Shown here: positions 37,989 to 46,628 of the stretch, one piece after another
Position numbering within the stretch: position 1 is the first letter of the stretch
How the letters are laid out: every line of letters starts with the position of its first letter
Assembly (NCBI RefSeq): GCF_030657435.1
Contig: NZ_JAUTWS010000009.1
Location: forward strand, 155,123-219,122
Length of the DNA stretch: 64,000 nt
Source: Paracraurococcus lichenis
GTDB lineage: Bacteria; Pseudomonadota; Alphaproteobacteria; Acetobacterales; Acetobacteraceae
Direction of reading: 5' to 3'
Notes under the pieces: model-generated
The model's input: only the letters and a program-made list of their open reading frames with translations
Told to the model about the DNA's origin: nothing
Databases searched by the model: none
Position numbers and translations under genes: made by a program

Positions 37989-38447
37989 TCAGTCCACCCG
38001 GTGCACGTCGTCCGGCCGCTGCGGCGGCAGCTTGATGGCGAGCGCCCGGAACCGCCCGGTCGTCGCCTGGGATCCCGCATGCACCACGCCCTTCGGGATG
38101 ATCACCAGGTCGCCCGGCTTCACCTGCACCTGCCTGTCGCCCAGCCAGAAGGAGCCGGTGCCGTCCAGGATGAGCTGGATCTCGTTGGCATCGGCGTGGA
38201 AATGCTTGATCACGTTGCCGCTCTGCACCGCGACCGTGCCCTGCTCGGTGGCAACCAGCGTGCGGCTGCGGAGGTCGGCGCCGGGGGCGAGCGGGCCGAT
38301 CTCGTCCTCCGTCATGGACATCAGGTTGACGATGCGCGGCTGCAGCGCGGGGGCCTGCTGCGCCTCGGCCGGCGGCGCGAGCCGCGCGGCGAAGAGCCCG
38401 GCGAGGAAGGCGGCGCCGAGGCCGCAGGCGATGATGGATGGGCGCAT
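37989..38447 (-). CDS. Exported cupin-domain protein
   Basis: 152 residues. A hydrophobic N-terminal segment (IIACGLGAAFLAGLFAARL) serves as signal or anchor, ending near AEAQQ. The cupin fold is seen in GNVIKHFHADANEIQLILDGTGSFWLGDRQVQVKPGDLVIIPKGVVHAG, with the metal-binding HFHxxxxE...H set intact. It lies 18 bp downstream of the cytochrome c gene on the same strand, so it is the last gene of the GMC dehydrogenase operon. It may be a periplasmic metal-dependent enzyme or sugar-acid isomerase-like protein; the role is inferred from context only. Confidence 0.8.
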   Translation of the reverse strand: MRPSIIACGLGAAFLAGLFAARLAPPAEAQQAPALQPRIVNLMSMTEDEIGPLAPGADLRSRTLVATEQGTVAVQSGNVIKHFHADANEIQLILDGTGSFWLGDRQVQVKPGDLVIIPKGVVHAGSQATTGRFRALAIKLPPQRPDDVHRVD

Positions 38448-38465
38448 GGCGATGTTCCTCCGTGG

Positions 38466-39161
38466 TCAGTCCTGCGCGGCGGGCCGCAGGGCTTCCAGAT
38501 AGGCCGTGACGGCCTCCATCTCCGGCTGCGGCAGGCGGTGCGACAGGTCGCGCATGACGGCCGCCGTGTCGTTCTTCCGCGTGCCGTCATGGAAGGCCTG
38601 GAACTGCGCCCGCGCATAGCCGGCGAACTGCCCGGCGAGCCTCGGCGCCGCGGGCGCGAGGCCCATGCCGTCGGGACCGTGGCAATTGGCGCAGCCCTGC
38701 ACGCCGCGCCCGGCGATGCCGGCCTCCACGATCATCCTCCCCTTCCGCGCCGTCGCGGCGTCGATCCCCGGCGCGGGCGGCGGATCGACCCGCAGCGCGG
38801 CGTAGAAGGCCGCCGTGTCCTGCCGCTCGGCATCCGTCAGCGCCTGCGCCACCGCCGTCATCACGTCATTGCCCCGCGCGCCGGAGGCATAGTCCTCCAA
38901 CTGCTTGAAGAGGTAGTAGCCGGACTGGCCGTCGAGGCGCGGGATGCCCTGCTCGGCATTGCCCAGCCCGTTGGCGCCGTGGCACTGGCTGCAGGGCGGC
39001 GCCCCGGCATCGGTGCCGTTCTGCACGATGCGCCGGCCGTTCTCCGCATTCGCCGCTCCCTGCACCGGCTGCTGCGCCGCCGGGGCGGTGGCCTGCGGCT
39101 GCGCCAGCGCCGGCGGGGTGAGGAGCGCCGCCAGCGCGGCGGCGAGCACGGCGCGCCTCAT
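38466..39161 (-). CDS. Periplasmic di-haem cytochrome c
   Basis: 231 residues. A signal peptide (MRRAVLAAALAALLTPPALA) precedes two class I cytochrome c domains with haem motifs CSQCH (57-61) and CANCH (157-161). Axial methionine candidates follow in each domain (NDVMTAVAQ; TAAVMRDLSHRL). It overlaps the GMC dehydrogenase stop by four bases (ATGA 39158-39161). Family knowledge: such cytochromes accept electrons from membrane-bound or periplasmic FAD dehydrogenases and pass them to an oxidase or the quinone pool. It is therefore the probable electron acceptor of the dehydrogenase encoded just upstream. Confidence 0.88.
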   Translation of the reverse strand: MRRAVLAAALAALLTPPALAQPQATAPAAQQPVQGAANAENGRRIVQNGTDAGAPPCSQCHGANGLGNAEQGIPRLDGQSGYYLFKQLEDYASGARGNDVMTAVAQALTDAERQDTAAFYAALRVDPPPAPGIDAATARKGRMIVEAGIAGRGVQGCANCHGPDGMGLAPAAPRLAGQFAGYARAQFQAFHDGTRKNDTAAVMRDLSHRLPQPEMEAVTAYLEALRPAAQD

Positions 39162-40930
39162 GCATGCACCAGCGCGCCGGGGCGGCGCAGGTAGCGGTCG
39201 CGGATCGCCGCCGCCTCCCAATAGGCGAGGGCGCCCACCGTGTCGGTCGGGTTGTAGGTGGCGTTCTGCGGGAAGAGCGCCGTGCCGGTGACGAAGACAT
39301 TCGGCACGTCCCAGGACTGGCCGTAGCGGTTGCAGGCCGTCTCCTTCGGATTGGTGCCCATGATGGCGCCGCCGGTATTGTGCGTGGTCTGGTAGGGCAC
39401 CACCGACCAGGGCGCGGTGCGCGGCTCGGCGACGATCTGCTGCGCCCCCATGCGCTGCGCGATCTCCGTCGCGCGGTCGGTGACGTAGCGCGACATCCTG
39501 AGGTCGTTCTGCGGGAAGTCGAAGGTGATGCGCAGCAGCGGCTGGCCATAGGCGTCGCGGTAGGTGGGGTCGAGGTCCACGTGGTTCGCATGCGCCGCGT
39601 TGGACTGGCCGTGGCATTGCAGCCCGCCGGTGTGGTTGTAGTGCTTCGCCACCGCCTTCTTCCAGCCCGCGCCCCAGCGCGGCGTGCCGGGCGGCACCGG
39701 GTGGAACTCGATCGGCCGCGCCCCGGTCGTATAGGCGCAGATATAGGCGCCGCCGAGGAAGCCGAGGCCGGTATGGTCGTAATTGTCGCCGGAGAAGTCG
39801 TCGATCACCGTCCCCAGCGCGCCCGCGCCCATGAACTGGTTGAGGTTGACGTCCTCGTCGTAGAAGAGGCTGACGGCGCTCATGGTCTGGTAGGCGTAGT
39901 TGCGGCCGACATTGCCGCGGCGCGTGCGCGGGTCGTAGGGCGTGCCGATGCCGGACAGCAGCATCAGCCGCGCATTGTGGAAGGCCCAGGCGGAGAGCAC
40001 GACGAGCTCGGCCGGCTGCACCAGCTCCTCGCCGGTCGCGGCGTCCACATAGGTCACGCCGGTCGCGTGCTTCCTGTCCTTCGACAGGTTCACCCGGGTC
40101 ACATGCGCGCCCGTGCGCAGCGAAAAATTCTTCTGCTGCTTCAGCACCGGCCAGAGCGTGGTCTGCGGGCTGGACTTGGCGAAATGCTCGCAGCCGAATC
40201 GCTCACAATAGCCGCAGACCATGCAGGGCTCGAGCCGCACGCCCTCCGGGTTGGTATAGCCCTGCGTCATGTTGGCGCTGGGCACCTGATAGGGGTTGTA
40301 GCCCAGCTCCATCGCCGCCTTGGCGAAGATGGCGCCGAGATAGGCGGGCCTGGTCGGCGGGTTCGGGTAGTCGCGGCTGCGCGGCGCCTCGTGCGGGTTG
40401 CCGCCGGGGCGGATCTCGCCCTTGACGTTGCCGGCGAAGCCCGAGATGCCGCAGAGATGCTCGAAGCGGTCGTAATGCGGCTCGAGGTCCTGGTAGGTGA
40501 TGCCCCAGTCGCGGATCGAGAGCTCGGCCGGAACGAAGCCCTTGCCGTAGCGCGTCTCGTGATGGCTGCGCAGGCGGAAGTCGGCCTCCTGGAAGCGGAA
40601 GGTCTGGCCGTTCCAGTGCACGCCGGCGCCGCCCTGGTCGCTGCCCGGCAGGAAGCTGCCGAGCTGGCGCATCGGCAGCGCCACCTGGTCGGCGCGGTTG
40701 CGCACCGTCACCGTCTCCTTCGCCAGGTCCTGCATCAGGCCGAGCCGCACGCCATAGGCGAGCTCGTCATGCATGGCGGGCGACTGGAAGTCGGGCACCG
40801 TGTCGCGGGGTCTGCCGCGCTCCAGCGCCAGCATCCGCACCGGGCTGTCCTTCAGCTCACGCGCGATGATCGAGGCGGTGAAGCCGAAGCCGACGAAGAC
40901 CACATCCACCTTGGGCAGCGTCCTAGCCAT
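39158..40930 (-). CDS. GMC-type FAD dehydrogenase, gluconate 2-dehydrogenase large-subunit-like
   Basis: 590 residues from ATG 40930. An N-terminal Rossmann segment VDVVFVGFGFTASIIARELKDSPVRMLALERG binds FAD. GGAGVHWNGQTFRF and the C-terminal NTGGAIMGTNPKETACNRYGQSWDVPNVFVTGTALFPQNATYNPTDTVGALAYW are typical of the GMC branch that includes gluconate 2-dehydrogenase. A cysteine cluster C236-x2-C239-x2-C242-x4-C247 could bind an Fe-S cluster. There is no signal peptide, so it probably travels with the small subunit encoded just upstream. Substrate (sugar acid or polyol) is unknown. Confidence 0.87.
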   Translation of the reverse strand: MARTLPKVDVVFVGFGFTASIIARELKDSPVRMLALERGRPRDTVPDFQSPAMHDELAYGVRLGLMQDLAKETVTVRNRADQVALPMRQLGSFLPGSDQGGAGVHWNGQTFRFQEADFRLRSHHETRYGKGFVPAELSIRDWGITYQDLEPHYDRFEHLCGISGFAGNVKGEIRPGGNPHEAPRSRDYPNPPTRPAYLGAIFAKAAMELGYNPYQVPSANMTQGYTNPEGVRLEPCMVCGYCERFGCEHFAKSSPQTTLWPVLKQQKNFSLRTGAHVTRVNLSKDRKHATGVTYVDAATGEELVQPAELVVLSAWAFHNARLMLLSGIGTPYDPRTRRGNVGRNYAYQTMSAVSLFYDEDVNLNQFMGAGALGTVIDDFSGDNYDHTGLGFLGGAYICAYTTGARPIEFHPVPPGTPRWGAGWKKAVAKHYNHTGGLQCHGQSNAAHANHVDLDPTYRDAYGQPLLRITFDFPQNDLRMSRYVTDRATEIAQRMGAQQIVAEPRTAPWSVVPYQTTHNTGGAIMGTNPKETACNRYGQSWDVPNVFVTGTALFPQNATYNPTDTVGALAYWEAAAIRDRYLRRPGALVHA

Positions 40931-41735
40931 GCCGGTGGGCTCCTTCCTCGCCATGCACCTGCTGCGCGCGGGCATGGTCGCCGATCGACATCGGCTCGCG
41001 CGCCAGCGTCATGCCGTGATGGGTGTAGAGCGGGAGATAGGCCGCATAGGCGCCGGGGAAGCCGATCATCCGCCAGCCCACCATGTCGCGGTTGCCGCCA
41101 TAGACGGGGTCGGAGAGGAAGCCCTCGATGGTATTGGCCAGCAGCGTCTCGAAGAAGACCGAGGAGGGGAAGCCGCCGCAGTCGATCTTCCCCGCCTCCA
41201 TCTCCTGCAGGAAGCCGTCCTGCTGCTCCGGCGTCGCGCCGGTGAAGTCGAGGCCGCGCCGCTCGCCCTCCCGCAGCAGGGCAGAGAGGCTGGTGCGGTA
41301 GAGCGCGGCCGGCGCGAGGGGAAGCTGGTAGCCCTGGCTGGGAATGCCCTTGGCCCAGGGGCCGGCGGCGTAGAAGCGGGCGCCCTGGCCATAGGCGCCG
41401 GCAAGCTGGCCGTCGATATAGGCGGGCACGCCGGCCCAGAGCGCGCCGGGCCAGTCGTCATCGGCCGGGATCAGCCGGTCCGCCGCGGCCTCGACGAAAC
41501 CGGCTTCCATCGGGTTGAAGAAGCGGTAGGGGACCTGGTCCGGCGCCGCGCGCTGGCCGGCGCGCCAGGCGGCGAGGCTGCCGGGCGCCGGCGGCGGCGC
41601 GGCGGCCGCGGGCGGCGCGGCGGGCGGCGCGGCCGGCGCCTCGGTCTGCGCGCCGGCGCCCGCGGGCAGCGCCGCGGCGCCGCCGAGCGCGGCCGCGCCG
41701 CGGAACAGGCCGCGGCGGTCGAGCCCGCCGCTCAT
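40923..41735 (-). CDS. Gluconate 2-dehydrogenase subunit 3 family protein with Tat signal
   Basis: 270 residues. The N-terminus LDRRGLFRGAAALGGAAALPAGAGA is a Tat-like signal, followed by a Pro/Ala-rich linker (about 30-52). The body has FFNPMEAGFVEAAADRLIPADD and IDCGGFPSSVFFETLLANTIEGFLSDPVYGGNRDMVGWRMIGFPG, matching gluconate 2-dehydrogenase subunit 3. Family knowledge: it chaperones the GMC subunit to the periplasm by hitch-hiking. It overlaps the GMC gene by eight bases and the small gene upstream by four, so all are coupled. Confidence 0.88.
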   Translation of the reverse strand: MSGGLDRRGLFRGAAALGGAAALPAGAGAQTEAPAAPPAAPPAAAAPPPAPGSLAAWRAGQRAAPDQVPYRFFNPMEAGFVEAAADRLIPADDDWPGALWAGVPAYIDGQLAGAYGQGARFYAAGPWAKGIPSQGYQLPLAPAALYRTSLSALLREGERRGLDFTGATPEQQDGFLQEMEAGKIDCGGFPSSVFFETLLANTIEGFLSDPVYGGNRDMVGWRMIGFPGAYAAYLPLYTHHGMTLAREPMSIGDHARAQQVHGEEGAHRHG

Positions 41736-42097
41736 GGCGCCGACCCCGCGGGCGGCGCGGGCGGCGCCTTCAGCCCCTCGCAGCGCCGCCGCGCAGTGCG
41801 GTCGCCGATCTCGTCGCAGGCGAGCCGCGCGGGCGAGGCGAGCCGCACCATGCCCGGCAGCACGAGGCCGCCGCCGCGCGTCTCCGGCACCGGCGCCGCG
41901 ACCGGCTTCGGCGGGATGACGGGGCCGGAGGGGACGGCAGTCGCGGCGGCGGAGGAGAGCAGCGGCGGCGGATGCGCGCTGGTCTGCGGCCCCATCGGCG
42001 CGACGACGCTCTCCTGCCCCTGCGCCAGTGCCGCCCCGGGCGCGAGCAGCAGCAGGAGCGCGGCGCCCCTCAACAAGGCTCGGGGGCGTGCTCGCAT
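41732..42097 (-). CDS. Small exported protein at the head of the GMC operon
   Basis: 121 residues from ATG 42097, with an excellent AGGAGGT ribosome site. The signal peptide MRARPRALLRGAALLLLLAPGAALA ends at about residue 25. The mature part is Pro/Ala/Val-rich and contains a conserved-looking end: PGMVRLASPARLACDEIGDRTARRRCEG, with two cysteines likely disulfide-bonded. I recognise no family. Position first in the operon and the four-base overlap with the subunit 3 gene suggest it is part of the same periplasmic complex or its assembly (inference). Confidence 0.7.
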   Translation of the reverse strand: MRARPRALLRGAALLLLLAPGAALAQGQESVVAPMGPQTSAHPPPLLSSAAATAVPSGPVIPPKPVAAPVPETRGGGLVLPGMVRLASPARLACDEIGDRTARRRCEGLKAPPAPPAGSAP

Positions 42098-42309
42098 GCG
42101 GACCTCCTGCGGCTCGGGGCGCGAAGTTCGGGCGCGACGTCCGGCGGTGCCGGCGTCGTGCCGCGCCAACGCAGCGTCGCGGCACGGGACGCGGCGGCAG
42201 CGCGGCCACCGCCTGTGACAAGGGCGCGATGACGCCGACCACCGCAGGGAACGACACGCGGCGCGGCGGCATTGCTGTCGAGGACCGGCGTGACGGACGG
42301 GTGACCGGC

Positions 42310-43068
42310 ATGGATTCCGCAGCGGCGTCCCGGGCGGTGCTCCGCGCGTCGGGCAATGCCCTCCTGGCGATGATGACGCGCGCCGAGCGCGTGATGGTGC
42401 TGCGGGCGGCCGAGCCGGTGAGCTATCCCGCGGGCCACGTCCTCGCCGTGCCGGGCGAGCCGATCCGCCATGTCTACCTGCCCGATGCCGGCCTGGTCTC
42501 GCTGCTTGCCGACCTGCCGGAGGAGGGCATGCTCGAGGTGGGGCTGATCGGGCGCGAGGGGCTGGTCGGGCTGCCGGCGCTGCTCGGCGATCCGGTGGCC
42601 AGCCTGCGGGCGATGGTGCAGATCGCCAGCCATGGCCGACGGATCGAGGCGGCCACGCTGCAGATGCTGGCCGATGGCAGCCGCAACCTGCGCAGCCTGC
42701 TGCGGCAGTTCAGCATGCTGATGCTGGCGCAGGCCGCGCATGGGGCAGCCTGCAATGCCGCACACCCGCTGGAGCAGCGCATCGCGCGCTGGCTGCTCTC
42801 GGTCGCCGACCGCGTCGGTCCGAACCTTCCGCTGACCCAGGACCACCTCGCCGCCATGCTCGGCGCGCGGCGCCCGACGGTGAACCTGATGCTGCAGCAG
42901 ATGCGCCGCGCCGGCCTGGTGCGGCATGCCCGGGCACAACTGGCGATCGCCGACCGTGCGGCGCTGGAGGCCACCGCCTGCCCCTGCTACCACCGCCTGC
43001 GCGCGGTGCAGGAGAGGCTGTTTCCGGGCCGGTTGGGGGAGGTGCCCGGCCAAATGTCCGGTGGCTGA
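42310..43068 (+). CDS. Crp/Fnr family transcription regulator
   Basis: 252 residues from ATG 42310; an earlier ATG at 42229 would add 27 residues. The cyclic-nucleotide-binding-like domain reads SYPAGHVLAVPGEPIRHVYLPDAGLVSLLADLPEEGMLEVGLIGREGLVGLPALLGD, without the Arg-Ser phosphate-binding motif of true CRP. The HTH is LTQDHLAAMLGARRPTVNLMLQQMRRAGLV. No FNR-type cysteine set is seen at the N-terminus. It is divergent from the GMC dehydrogenase operon, so it may regulate it, and is followed by a response regulator gene. Confidence 0.88.
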   Translation: MDSAAASRAVLRASGNALLAMMTRAERVMVLRAAEPVSYPAGHVLAVPGEPIRHVYLPDAGLVSLLADLPEEGMLEVGLIGREGLVGLPALLGDPVASLRAMVQIASHGRRIEAATLQMLADGSRNLRSLLRQFSMLMLAQAAHGAACNAAHPLEQRIARWLLSVADRVGPNLPLTQDHLAAMLGARRPTVNLMLQQMRRAGLVRHARAQLAIADRAALEATACPCYHRLRAVQERLFPGRLGEVPGQMSGG

Positions 43069-43178
43069 CGTTGGCCGCAATGGTTCCTCAGGGCAAGGCA
43101 CAAGGGCGCGAATCTCGGGATGACGCGGCGCCGGGTTGGTGCCCTAGCTGGATGGGCCTCTCCATCGGAGGGAACGCC

Positions 43179-43604
43179 ATGCATGGACCGCTCGCCCTGC
43201 CGATCTGCAACCGCCTGCGCGGCTGCCGCCTGCTGGTCGTGGAGGACGAGGCGCTGGTGGCGATGCTGCTGGAGGACGAGCTGATGGAGGCCGGCGCGAC
43301 GGTGCTCGGCCCCGATAGCGAGGTCGAGACGGCGCTGCGGCGGATCGAGGCGACGCCCGGTGAGATCGACCTGGCGGTGGTGGACCTGAACCTGAAGGGA
43401 CGGGAGGCGCGGCCGGTGATCCTCGCCCTGGTCGCGCGAGGCATCCCGGTGATCATCGCCACCGGCTATGGCGCCGGGCGCGTACCGGAGGCGCCCGATG
43501 CGCCGGTGCTGTGCAAGCCCTTCGAGGGTGCGAAGCTGGTGGACCTGGTGTGCGAGGTACTGCGCGCCCGCGGGAGCGCGCAGCAGGTGGCCGGGGCGGC
43601 GTAA
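43179..43604 (+). CDS. Stand-alone receiver-domain response regulator
   Basis: 141 residues from ATG 43179, preceded by GGAGGGAA. A single receiver domain: LLVVEDEALVAMLLEDEL (acidic pocket), phospho-acceptor Asp69 in LAVVDLNLKG, VIIATGYGAG (switch) and Lys113 in VLCKPFEG. There is no output domain. The closely related form in alphaproteobacteria sits with HWE/HisKA_2 kinases in stress or light signalling; no kinase is nearby here. It follows the Crp/Fnr gene by 110 bp on the same strand. Confidence 0.88.
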   Translation: MHGPLALPICNRLRGCRLLVVEDEALVAMLLEDELMEAGATVLGPDSEVETALRRIEATPGEIDLAVVDLNLKGREARPVILALVARGIPVIIATGYGAGRVPEAPDAPVLCKPFEGAKLVDLVCEVLRARGSAQQVAGAA

Positions 43605-43914
43605 GGCATGGTCCCGACGCCGGTTCGGCTTGGCATCAGCTAGATGTTCCTGCTATGTTCGGTTCGGCTGAGGCGAGGTGAGCAGGATGGGCGCTTGCGT
43701 CCCCTTCCGATCCGCGCGTCGCGCCCGCGGCATGGCCCGGCGCCCCGCTCGCCGGCTGGGCCTCCGCCGCCCCATTTCCGCCACGATCCGACCCGGAACT
43801 TTGTCCGAATCTCTCCGAGCGCGGATAGATTCGTGGGTTCCAAGGGCCTTAAGCCCTTGGCGGGTGGTCCAGGAGGGCGGTGCCCTCCTGGCGGGGTGCG
43901 GGGCAGCGCCCCGC
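43605..43914. repeat. Palindrome mosaic between response regulator and ribF
   Basis: The gap of 310 bp ends in a mosaic of three hairpins abutting the ribF stop codon: CCAAGGGCCTTAAGCCCTTGG (43840-43860), CCAGGAGGGC-GGT-GCCCTCCTGG (43869-43891) and GCGGGGC-AGC-GCCCCGC (43898-43914). The first is an exact inverted copy of 9297-9317 in the yej operon, and the second shares its GGAGGGC core with 9265-9283. The left part (43605-43830) holds nothing recognised. Confidence 0.75.
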
Positions 43915-44841
43915 CTAGCGCAGTGCCGCCCTGGCGTCCTCCGCGTCCTGCGCGATGGCCGCCTTCAGCTCCTCCAGCCCGTTGAACTTCGCATCCGGCC
44001 GCAGGAACCGCACCAGCCGCACTCCGATCTCCCGGCCGTAGAGGTCGCCGGACCAGTCGAAGATGTAGGTCTCGAGCCGCGTCTCCGGGTCGCCGCCGAG
44101 GGTCGGCCGGCGGCCAATATTGGCGACGCCCTTCGCCTCCGTCCCGTCCGGCAGACTGACCGTCACGGCATAGACGCCGCGCGCCGGCTCGAGGTGCCGC
44201 CCCAGCCACATGTTCGCCGTCGGCCAGCCCAGCACGCGGCCGAGCTTGTCGCCATGCACCACCTCGCCGCGGATCTCCCAGGGGCGGCCGAGCATCTCCG
44301 TCGCGCGCTCGGGGTAGCCGTCCTGCAGCACGCGGCGGATGCGGGTCGAGGAGATCGGGCCCTGCGCATCGGTCACCGGCGGCACGATGGTGGTGCCGAT
44401 GCCGGCCGCCTCGGCCAGGCGCGCGAGGCTCGCGGCACCGCCGCCGCGGCGATGGCCGAAGGCGAAGTCCTGGCCGCAGGAGAGATGCACGGCGCCGAGG
44501 CCCTCGCGCAGCACCGCTTCGAAGAAGGTCTCGGCCGGCATGGCGGCGAGCGCCGCGTCGAAGCGCAGCGCATAGACCGCCGCGGCGCCGGCGGCGCCGA
44601 GGGCCGCCGCCTTGGCCGGCAGCAGGGTCAGGCGGAAGGGCGGGTCGTCGGGGCGGAAATGCTCGCGCGGATGCGGCTCGAAGGTGAGCGCCGCGAGCTT
44701 CGCGCCCGGCCGCGCCGCATGCGCCGCCTGCAGCACCGCGAGATGGCCGCGATGCACGCCGTCCATGTTGCCCAGCGCGATGGTGCAGCCGCGGAGCCCG
44801 GCCGGCACCGCCCGCCAGTCCGTGAGGATCGCCGGCGTCAT
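43915..44841 (-). CDS. ribF: Bifunctional riboflavin kinase / FAD synthetase
   Basis: 308 residues (E. coli RibF 313). N-terminal nucleotidyltransferase domain: CTIALGNMDGVHRGHLAVLQ (the G-x-F/M-D-G-x-H-x-GH motif), LTFEPHPREHF, and ISSTRIRRVLQDG. C-terminal riboflavin kinase: GRVLGWPTANMWLG (the PTAN motif), VANIGRRPTLGGDPETRLETYIFDWSGDLYGREIGVRLVRFLR. All key motifs are present. It makes FMN and FAD in the cytoplasm. It overlaps the MaoC gene upstream by four bases (ATGA 44838-44841). Confidence 0.94.
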   Translation of the reverse strand: MTPAILTDWRAVPAGLRGCTIALGNMDGVHRGHLAVLQAAHAARPGAKLAALTFEPHPREHFRPDDPPFRLTLLPAKAAALGAAGAAAVYALRFDAALAAMPAETFFEAVLREGLGAVHLSCGQDFAFGHRRGGGAASLARLAEAAGIGTTIVPPVTDAQGPISSTRIRRVLQDGYPERATEMLGRPWEIRGEVVHGDKLGRVLGWPTANMWLGRHLEPARGVYAVTVSLPDGTEAKGVANIGRRPTLGGDPETRLETYIFDWSGDLYGREIGVRLVRFLRPDAKFNGLEELKAAIAQDAEDARAALR

Positions 44842-45281
44842 TCCGCCGCCCTGGCGCGCGCGGCGCGGGAGGGGACGGAGACGAAGGCCTCGCCTTCCAG
44901 CACCGGCTTGCCGCGGACGGTGCAGACGGTGCGCAGGGTCGCGCGGTGCTTCTCCGGATGAAGGGCCAGCACCTCGACCGTCGCGGTCACCGTCTCCCCG
45001 ATCCGGACGGGGGCGCGGAATTTCAGCGTCTGCGACATGTAGATGGTGCCCGGGCCCGGAAGCTGGGTGCCGAGCACCTTGGTGATCAGCCCGGCGGCCA
45101 GCATGCCATGGGCGATGCGCTCGCCGAAGATCGCGTCCTTCGCGTATTCCGCGTTCAGGTGCATCGGGTTGGTGTCGCCGGTGACGGCGGCGAAGAGGAC
45201 GATGTCGGCCTCGGTGATGGTCTTGCCGAAGCTGGCCGTCTGGCCGAGCGAGAGGTCCTCGAAGAACAGGCCGTCGGACAT
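44838..45281 (-). CDS. MaoC-like (R)-enoyl-CoA hydratase
   Basis: 147 residues from ATG 45281. A hot-dog fold hydratase with the catalytic Asp/His block FAAVTGDTNPMHLNAEYA and the RIAHGMLAAGLIT segment, plus GTIYMSQTLKFRAPVRIGETVTATVEV. Family knowledge: such enzymes hydrate trans-2-enoyl-CoA to (R)-3-hydroxyacyl-CoA (PhaJ-like). It is coupled to ribF by a four-base overlap, an arrangement without obvious metabolic logic. Confidence 0.9.
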   Translation of the reverse strand: MSDGLFFEDLSLGQTASFGKTITEADIVLFAAVTGDTNPMHLNAEYAKDAIFGERIAHGMLAAGLITKVLGTQLPGPGTIYMSQTLKFRAPVRIGETVTATVEVLALHPEKHRATLRTVCTVRGKPVLEGEAFVSVPSRAARARAAE

Positions 45282-45468
45282 GGGCAATCCTGGCTGATGC
45301 GCGGCCGGTCTACCCTTCGGGCCCGGGAGGGACAAGGATGGCCGGGACCGGACCATCCGACGCGCGTGGCGACGCCCGCCGGAGGGTCCGGCTGTTGTTG
45401 GAACGAGCAAGGTGCGGCGTCGGCGAGCCTTTACTCAGGCGCCGTTTGCTCTGGCGAAGGACCCCTGC

Positions 45469-46599
45469 ATGCCCGTCACCGAGATCGGCTCCTCCGACCG
45501 CCTGCTCGCGGAACTCAGGACCTGGGTGGAGCACGAGACGCCCACCACCGACGCAAGCGCCGTGAACGGCCTGCTCGACCGGGCGGAGGCGGAACTGCGC
45601 GCGGTGGGCGCGGCGATCGAGCGGCTGCCGGGCTCGGGCGGCTTCGGCGACACCCTGATCGCGCGGACGCCGGGGGAGGGGACGCCGGTGGTGGTGGCCG
45701 GGCATCTCGACACGGTCTGGGACCATGGCGTGCTCGCCGGCGCGATGCCGTACCGGGTGGCGGGGGAGCGCGCCCATGGCCCCGGGATCTACGACATGAA
45801 GGCCGGCAGCTTCATGGCCTTCCACAGCGTGCGGGAGATCCTCCGCCAGGGCACGCGGACGCGGCGGCCTGTCACGCTGCTGCTGACGCCCGACGAGGAG
45901 GTGGGCAGCCCGACCAGCCGCGCCCCGATCGAGGCGGCGGCGCGCGGCGCCTGCGCCGTGCTGATCCCGGAGCCCGCCGGTGGCCCGCAGGGCGCCTGCG
46001 TCACCGGCCGCAAGGGCACCGGCGGCTTCACCCTGACCATCGAGGGCCGCAGCGCCCATGCCGGCGGCAATTGGTCGGAGGGGCGGAGCGCCGTGGTCGC
46101 CCTTGCCGAGGCCATCCTGCAGGTGCATGCGCTGACCGACCTCGGGCGCGGCGTGACCACCAACGTGGCGCCGGTCTGGGGCGGCACCCGGCCCAACGTG
46201 ATCCCGCCCGAGGCCGGCTGCCGGATCGACTTCCGCGCCCCGAGCCTGGCCGAGGCCGAGCGCATGGTCGCCGCCATCCGGGCGCTGGCGCGGGAGGAGG
46301 ACGGGATCCGGATCACCGTGGAGGGCGGGCTGAACCGCCCGCCGCTCGAGGAGACGCCGGCCAATCTCGCGCTCTACGAGGCGGCGCGGGCGATCGCCGG
46401 CCGCATCGGCTATGCCCTGCCGAAGCAGCATCGGGGCGGCGGCTCGGACGGCAATTTCACCGCCGCCATGGGAGTGCCGACGCTCGATGGCCTCGGCTGC
46501 ACCGGCGCTGGGGCGCATGCGCCGGACGAGCATATCCGCTGGCCCGACCTCGCCCCGCGCTGCGCGGTGCTGTGCGAACTGCTGGAGAGCCTGGGCTGA
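45469..46599 (+). CDS. M20 family metallopeptidase, glutamate carboxypeptidase type
   Basis: 376 residues from ATG 45469 with GAAGGA upstream. The two-zinc site is complete: VVVAGHLDTVWDHG, GIYDMKAGSFM, LLTPDEEVGSPTS with the catalytic Glu, and the C-terminal TGAGAHAPDEHI. The dimerisation domain (about 175-285) carries the typical SAHAGGNWSEGRSAV. It resembles carboxypeptidase G2 in motif spacing. There is no signal peptide, so it is probably cytoplasmic. Substrate may be an N-acyl amino acid or folate-like glutamate. It is divergent from the MaoC gene. Confidence 0.9.
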   Translation: MPVTEIGSSDRLLAELRTWVEHETPTTDASAVNGLLDRAEAELRAVGAAIERLPGSGGFGDTLIARTPGEGTPVVVAGHLDTVWDHGVLAGAMPYRVAGERAHGPGIYDMKAGSFMAFHSVREILRQGTRTRRPVTLLLTPDEEVGSPTSRAPIEAAARGACAVLIPEPAGGPQGACVTGRKGTGGFTLTIEGRSAHAGGNWSEGRSAVVALAEAILQVHALTDLGRGVTTNVAPVWGGTRPNVIPPEAGCRIDFRAPSLAEAERMVAAIRALAREEDGIRITVEGGLNRPPLEETPANLALYEAARAIAGRIGYALPKQHRGGGSDGNFTAAMGVPTLDGLGCTGAGAHAPDEHIRWPDLAPRCAVLCELLESLG

Positions 46600-46628
46600 A
46601 TCGGCCCGCCCGACATGCCAAGCAGGGC
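46598..46628. repeat. Half-copy of the 63-bp intergenic repeat
   Basis: Right at the M20 stop codon the sequence GAATCGGCCCGCCCGACATGCC resembles the second half of the tandem 63-bp units at 24259-24447 (GAATCGGCCCGCCCAACATAGA). It sits between convergent genes. Confidence 0.55.
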
